Positions 61,001 through 64,000 of a DNA stretch of 64,000 nucleotides are shown here, piece by piece; position 1 is the first letter of the stretch, and every line of letters begins with the position of its first letter. Origin of the DNA: Gymnorhina tibicen (taxonomy: Eukaryota; Chordata; Aves; Passeriformes; Artamidae). Both the position numbers and the translations under genes were made by a program. The notes below the pieces were generated by a model, which ran no database searches, was not told the DNA's origin, and saw only the letters and a list, made by a program, of their open reading frames with translations. The stretch spans positions 3,098,068 to 3,162,067 of the forward strand of contig VXAZ01005475.1 of the NCBI GenBank assembly GCA_013399875.1. Direction: 5' to 3'.

Positions 61001-63853
61001 CTGACTGAAACACAAGAGAGGACCTAAATGGGGAAATTGTGTTCTACAAAGAGAGCAAAGTGATTCAGAAAAACCTCAATTAGAGAGTAGGAGTATTCTT
61101 TGTTTATCAGTATTCACTGTCACTGACACACTTGCAAGGTTGCTTTGTTAGCTTATCTCTAGTAGTACTTAGCCTGTATGTAAGTGTGTATTGTTAGGTT
61201 TTCAGATTCTATTTCAAACAAACAAACAAACAGAAAGACACAACAAAACACCCCACAGTTATTGGTGAAAGGCCTGAGAAACTATTATCCTATTTCTATT
61301 CCTAATCTTATCCAACAGGGCCATTGCATCCCCAGAAGTTAGAGGCTACGTATGTTTCATCTGCAGAAATACATTTAAAATGGAAGCCTCCACAGCATTT
61401 GTCCACTGTTTACTTTCATTACTACCTGGTCAACATGTTGGATACTGAAACCAACATCTGGGAACAGTTACCAGTTGAAAAAAGCAAGACTTCAATAGTC
61501 ATACAAAACATAAAACCTTATCATCAGTATCAGTTCTATTTACAGAACGTAGCAGAGAAAGGAACTCTAAGCTGCCACGAGAAGCCGATATTAATTACAA
61601 CAGGTGATGTATCCATTTTCTAGTTGTTTTATTTCACTAGACAGAATTTAAATTGAAAATACAAGGCATAAAGTTATTTTTAAAGCCATGTCAGATTTTG
61701 GTTGTTGGTATATTCTTCAGATCTGTCCAAAATTGTGAAAGTACCAACCCTTTATTTATTTATTTACCTACTTACAGCATGTTAGTATGAACTAAAGAAG
61801 TGACATTCCGCTTGATAAATTGTTATTTATAGTTTTTATCTTTAATTTTAGCAAAGTTGAAACATTTCCATGATTTGTTAATTTTTTTAATAGACTGCTT
61901 AATTTATTTTTCTAATAATAGACACTGTGACTCAGACAGTGTCATCTTTTTACTCTGTATAAATCCAGTGGAATGGAATATGCTTGCAAAATGAGTTCCT
62001 ATTTGTTATGGTAAAACAGAAAGTAGAAGCTGCCTGTAACAGATAGTTGCCTGCAAACTATTTTAAGAAATAATTAAATGTATCATTAGCTTTAAAATCC
62101 TGACATTTTAGAAGAAAAAACAAACCAAGAGGCGTCATTGGGAAGTGATTGTAGACTGATAGTAAGTTTGATGTATGGTTTTATACTGACATCTTTTTCT
62201 TTGATCAAGCTGTCAGCCCACCTACAGCTGTTTATATTCACCCAGAGGATGTAGAAGAAGAGAGTGTAATCCTTCACTGGAAGCTGCCACAAGAGTGTCA
62301 GGAGTCCTACATTCAGCTGAAACCTAATGCAGACATAGGTGAAATTAAAAAGTTTTTATTAAGCAACACAGAAGAATTAAAAGTTGATGACCTAATTCCT
62401 GGAATGGCTTATGAAATAGCAGTGGCAAGTGTGAAAAATGGAACTATGAGCGAACTGAAGACCATTCAATGCACTTTAAGTAAGACATTGCTTATGATGG
62501 AAACTACAGACTACAATACACACATCAGTCTCACCATTGTTGCTGTCACCTAATATATTTTGTACATCAAGTCAATTTGCTAAATAGCCAAGGATCAAAA
62601 CTTAAACAGGAAATGTACAGATCCAATCCTAATTGTTAACAGCAAAGTTAACAATTTTTGCAAAGAGAATGCAGCCTTGGAAAATACATTGGTAGTAGGG
62701 ACAACTGCGATGGGAACCGCAGCTGGAAATTCTGTTCCCACTGGCAGAAGAAACTGGGTGAATCACTGATTTGCATTGAAATAGGAAAACGTTGGGATGG
62801 TTGAAACAGATTATTTATTTCTGCAGATACATTACTTCTTCTGTGAACTGTGAGAAAGAATTTGCCCTACCATTAGTGAGAGGCTGCTAGGAAAGAAGTA
62901 ATAATAGCTGAAAATAAAAGCTTTGCATTGTTTGTTGAAGCACTTTTCCCATTGATAGGGAAGTGTTTATCGGAGGATCTTAGTTTACCGAAATGTTTAA
63001 ATGCTTTTCGTGCAGTGTAAATTTTTTGCATATGTGAAAGGAGTGGGCAGGATTCACTTATACATGTAGCATGTAAAGGCTGCAGCTGTCAGGTCATAGA
63101 TTTATGAAATGCTGCCTTGTCATTTTTTTCGAAATGATTACAGTATTTTGGAGGGTAACAGTCTTAAGTCTTTTCCAGAATTCTTTATATAGGATTAGAT
63201 TTAATACTTCATTCATGACACAGATGACAAAATTCTAGATGGGATATTTCACAGCTGTCAGAGCCAACTGTAAGGGAAGAAAACTAAACACGTCAGTGTT
63301 GAATCCATCAAATGCATCTCATTCTCCATGGCCATCTCCCTGTCCACATCTACATTTCTGTATAGTTTTCCAGTTATCCTGCTTACCTTCTTGGTGCAGT
63401 TGTGGTTGAGAAGGAAATTCCAGTAATATATAGTTAAAACATACTGTTTCTGAGCTAAGACATTTTACTGTGGTAGCTATGAATTTGCACTCAGCAAGAG
63501 TGTTTCTCAGGGCAGTTGCTTCAGATGCATTATGTGATTTTCACTTAATTTCTTTTCAACTGGTTTAACATATGGCAATTTTTTTCTTCTAGAGCCCAAG
63601 CCCGTTCAAATTGTAGTTCCTTATGTGCTCTACAGCAATGCTGTGGTACTGTTTGTTCGCATGCCCGATATCGGAGTATTTGATGGCATATATGTTACAA
63701 GTAAAGGAGGACCTAATGCAACATTCTCTTTAAAAAGTGATGGCAAAATAACAATCGAAAACCTTACTGCAGGAAGAGAATATGATTTCTTTGTCTGCAC
63801 AAAAAGTGGAAAAATGTTGAGCTCCTTTTACCGTATACATGGTGTAAAAACAT
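49049..63853 (+). CDS. FN3-CTLD-FN3 receptor-like gene, 5' part (PTPRQ extension or new gene): overall model
   Basis: Ten exons encode a signal peptide, two FN3 domains, one C-type lectin-like domain, then four FN3 domains, 2,083 nt in all. The gene goes on past the window. All junctions agree in phase. Each FN3 unit shows the early W (as in F-N-W, F-V-W, L-K-W, L-H-W) and the late Y (YTFKF, YSFLL, YQFYL, YEIAV, YDFFV), except that the last unit lacks the W. Position and strand match PTPRQ, which follows OTOGL in mammals. But these FN3 repeats lack the P-N-G motif of PTPRQ, and I know of no lectin domain there. Short FN3 units ending in L-x-P/L-x-A-G-x-x-Y-x-F resemble the ectodomains of R3 receptor phosphatases in general. 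Whether a membrane span and phosphatase follow cannot be seen here. Confidence 0.8.
51683..51820 (+). CDS. FN3-CTLD gene exon 2: FN3 domain 1, first half
   Basis: Forty-six codons in phase 0 between TTGTGTTACAG and GTATGT. It begins [20 protein letters not shown], then W-T-E-L-P, then PDYYVVTYQ. This is the A-to-C' half of an FN3 domain. The two cysteines at the start may pair with each other. Confidence 0.82.
52448..52583 (+). CDS. FN3-CTLD gene exon 3: FN3 domain 1, second half
   Basis: Phase 0 in, phase 1 out, between AACTTACAG and GTAAGT. It encodes [20 protein letters not shown], then [17 protein letters not shown], ending the first FN3 domain with the conserved Y-D-V-T. This is the only FN3 of the array split by an intron. 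Confidence 0.82.
52640..52682. repeat. Perfect 15-bp inverted repeat (hairpin) in an intron
   Basis: TCTTCAGTTAGTCTA at 52640-52654 is exactly reverse-complementary to TAGACTAACTGAAGA at 52668-52682, with a 13-nt loop. It lies 56 bp after exon 3. Several TTAGTCTA copies surround it, suggesting local duplication and inversion or the remains of a small inverted-repeat element. Confidence 0.9.
53696..53950 (+). CDS. FN3-CTLD gene exon 4: FN3 domain 2
   Basis: A 255-nt exon, phase 1 at both ends, between TGTCTACTAG and GTATAT. One exon encodes a whole FN3 domain: TVSFNWSM, then [10 protein letters not shown] (with an N-G-T sequon), then [16 protein letters not shown], ending in Q-A-E-T-G. Confidence 0.87.
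54955..55172 (+). CDS. FN3-CTLD gene exon 5: C-type lectin-like domain, N-terminal part
   Basis: Phase 1 in, phase 0 out, between CTCACCTATAG and GTCAGT. It encodes [16 protein letters not shown], then W-K-V-A-Q-Q-I-C, then [20 protein letters not shown] and WTGLNDLK. This is the long-form CTLD start: N-terminal hairpin cysteines, alpha-1 with cysteine, A-x-L-x-x-I-x-S-x-E-E alpha-2, and the W-I-G-L-type motif as WTGL. Confidence 0.92.
55173..58514 (+). other. Intron splitting the CTLD
   Basis: A 3.3 kb intron. It holds a (TG)n run near 55410-55423 and a (CA)n run at 55487-55520, about 65 bp apart and therefore mutually complementary. No other repeat or gene seen. Confidence 0.6.
55487..55520. 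repeat. (CA)n microsatellite with an AAACGC interruption
   Basis: Two pure CA runs separated by AAACGC, likely polymorphic. A (TG)n stretch lies about 65 bp upstream. Confidence 0.9.
58515..58701 (+). CDS. FN3-CTLD gene exon 6: C-type lectin-like domain, C-terminal part
   Basis: Phase 0 in, phase 1 out, between TTTCAATCCAG and GTAACT, after a 3.3 kb intron. It encodes [12 protein letters not shown], then [12 protein letters not shown], then [13 protein letters not shown]. It supplies the last three cysteines (D-C-Y, F-F-C, Y-I-C-E), so all six of a long-form CTLD are present. The calcium/sugar-binding EPN or QPD triplet and the W-N-D motif are absent, so classical sugar binding is unlikely. 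Confidence 0.92.
58841..59125 (+). CDS. FN3-CTLD gene exon 7: FN3 domain 3
   Basis: A 285-nt exon, phase 1 at both ends, between TTATTTTTCAG and GTAAGT. One whole FN3 domain: [23 protein letters not shown], then [18 protein letters not shown]. It follows the CTLD directly. Confidence 0.88.
60208..60953 (+). mobile_element. CR1 LINE, 3' truncated copy (about 750 bp)
   Basis: The sequence starts in the end of the CR1 reverse-transcriptase frame ([15 protein letters not shown]) and continues through recognisable CR1 3' segments (CAGCCCAGAAAGCCAAC, GGCTGTTCAGTCTGGAGA, CCCTTCCAACTC). It ends in CTCTATGATTCTCTGATTCT. It is 5'-truncated as usual for LINEs and carries frameshifts. It lies in sense orientation in the intron between FN3 exons 7 and 8. 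Confidence 0.93.
61319..61603 (+). CDS. FN3-CTLD gene exon 8: FN3 domain 4
   Basis: A 285-nt exon, phase 1 at both ends, between TTATCCAACAG and GTGATG. A clear FN3: [22 protein letters not shown], then [10 protein letters not shown], then [19 protein letters not shown]. It is the most canonical FN3 of the array and has the same length as exon 7. Confidence 0.9.
62210..62479 (+). CDS. FN3-CTLD gene exon 9: FN3 domain 5
   Basis: A 270-nt exon, phase 1 at both ends, between TTTGATCAAG and GTAAGA. One FN3: [25 protein letters not shown], then [18 protein letters not shown]. Confidence 0.88.
63593..63853 (+). CDS. FN3-CTLD gene exon 10: FN3 domain 6
   Basis: A 261-nt exon, phase 1 at both ends, between TTTTTCTTCTAG and GTGAGT. 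It encodes [20 protein letters not shown], then [20 protein letters not shown], then [20 protein letters not shown]. The usual early tryptophan is replaced, but the late Y and the L-x-A-G-x-x-Y motif are kept. The reading frame stays open in phase 1, so the gene continues beyond the window. Confidence 0.87.
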
Positions 63854-64000
63854 GTGAGTATTTTAAGTTCTTGTAAAATCACACCATATAAAATCTTGGT
63901 TTTTGAACCTTTTAAAGTTTATTTTTATTTTAGTGCAATAGAAAAGACATGCCATTCAAAAATCATCTTGATATATCTGTGTAAGCAATTTACAGTTATA

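Noticed and set aside
1..64000. CRISPR arrays, tRNA or rRNA genes, bacterial operons
   Set aside because: None seen. The regular short repeats present are simple eukaryotic microsatellites without spacers.

Overview
The window is vertebrate nuclear DNA, almost certainly from a bird. It has AT-rich introns with GT-AG splice sites, short exons, and two CR1 LINE copies ending in the ATTCTATG-type 3' repeat typical of avian CR1. There are no bacterial-style operons. Most long open frames outside the exons listed here are intronic noise.

Positions 1-43,600 hold the 3' two thirds of OTOGL (otogelin-like), a secreted glycoprotein of the acellular membranes of the inner ear, on the + strand. I trace 32 coding exons, from inside the third von Willebrand D domain to the stop codon. 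The order is VWD3 (part), C8, a short linker, an arabinofuranosidase-B-like (AbfB) domain, a TIL-like cysteine module, a giant 2.8 kb Ser/Thr-rich mucin-like exon, a cysteine-rich exon, VWD4, C8, TIL, a string of VWC-like cysteine modules, and a C-terminal cystine knot. Splice phases match at every junction. The one break is in the mucin-like exon, which carries an in-frame TAG and, about 110-140 bases later, a net +1 frameshift. The exon sum is 6,796 nt, one more than a multiple of three, which matches that single shift.

Positions 43,600-48,900 are intergenic. They include a 46-N assembly gap that appears to sit inside an LTR insertion flanked by a 6-bp AGTGAG target duplication.

From 49,049 to the end of the window is the 5' part of a second + strand gene. 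It has a candidate signal-peptide exon, two fibronectin type III (FN3) domains, a C-type lectin-like domain (CTLD) split over two exons, then four more FN3 domains. It continues beyond the window. In mammals the gene downstream of OTOGL is PTPRQ, an FN3-rich receptor phosphatase of hair cells. However, the FN3 sequences here lack the P-N-G motif typical of PTPRQ repeats, and I know of no CTLD in PTPRQ. The gene is therefore either a strongly divergent extended N-terminus of PTPRQ or a separate, probably undescribed FN3-CTLD gene between OTOGL and PTPRQ. This is the most interesting object in the window.

Both genes encode extracellular proteins, and the OTOGL neighbourhood suggests, without proving, an inner-ear role for the second one.
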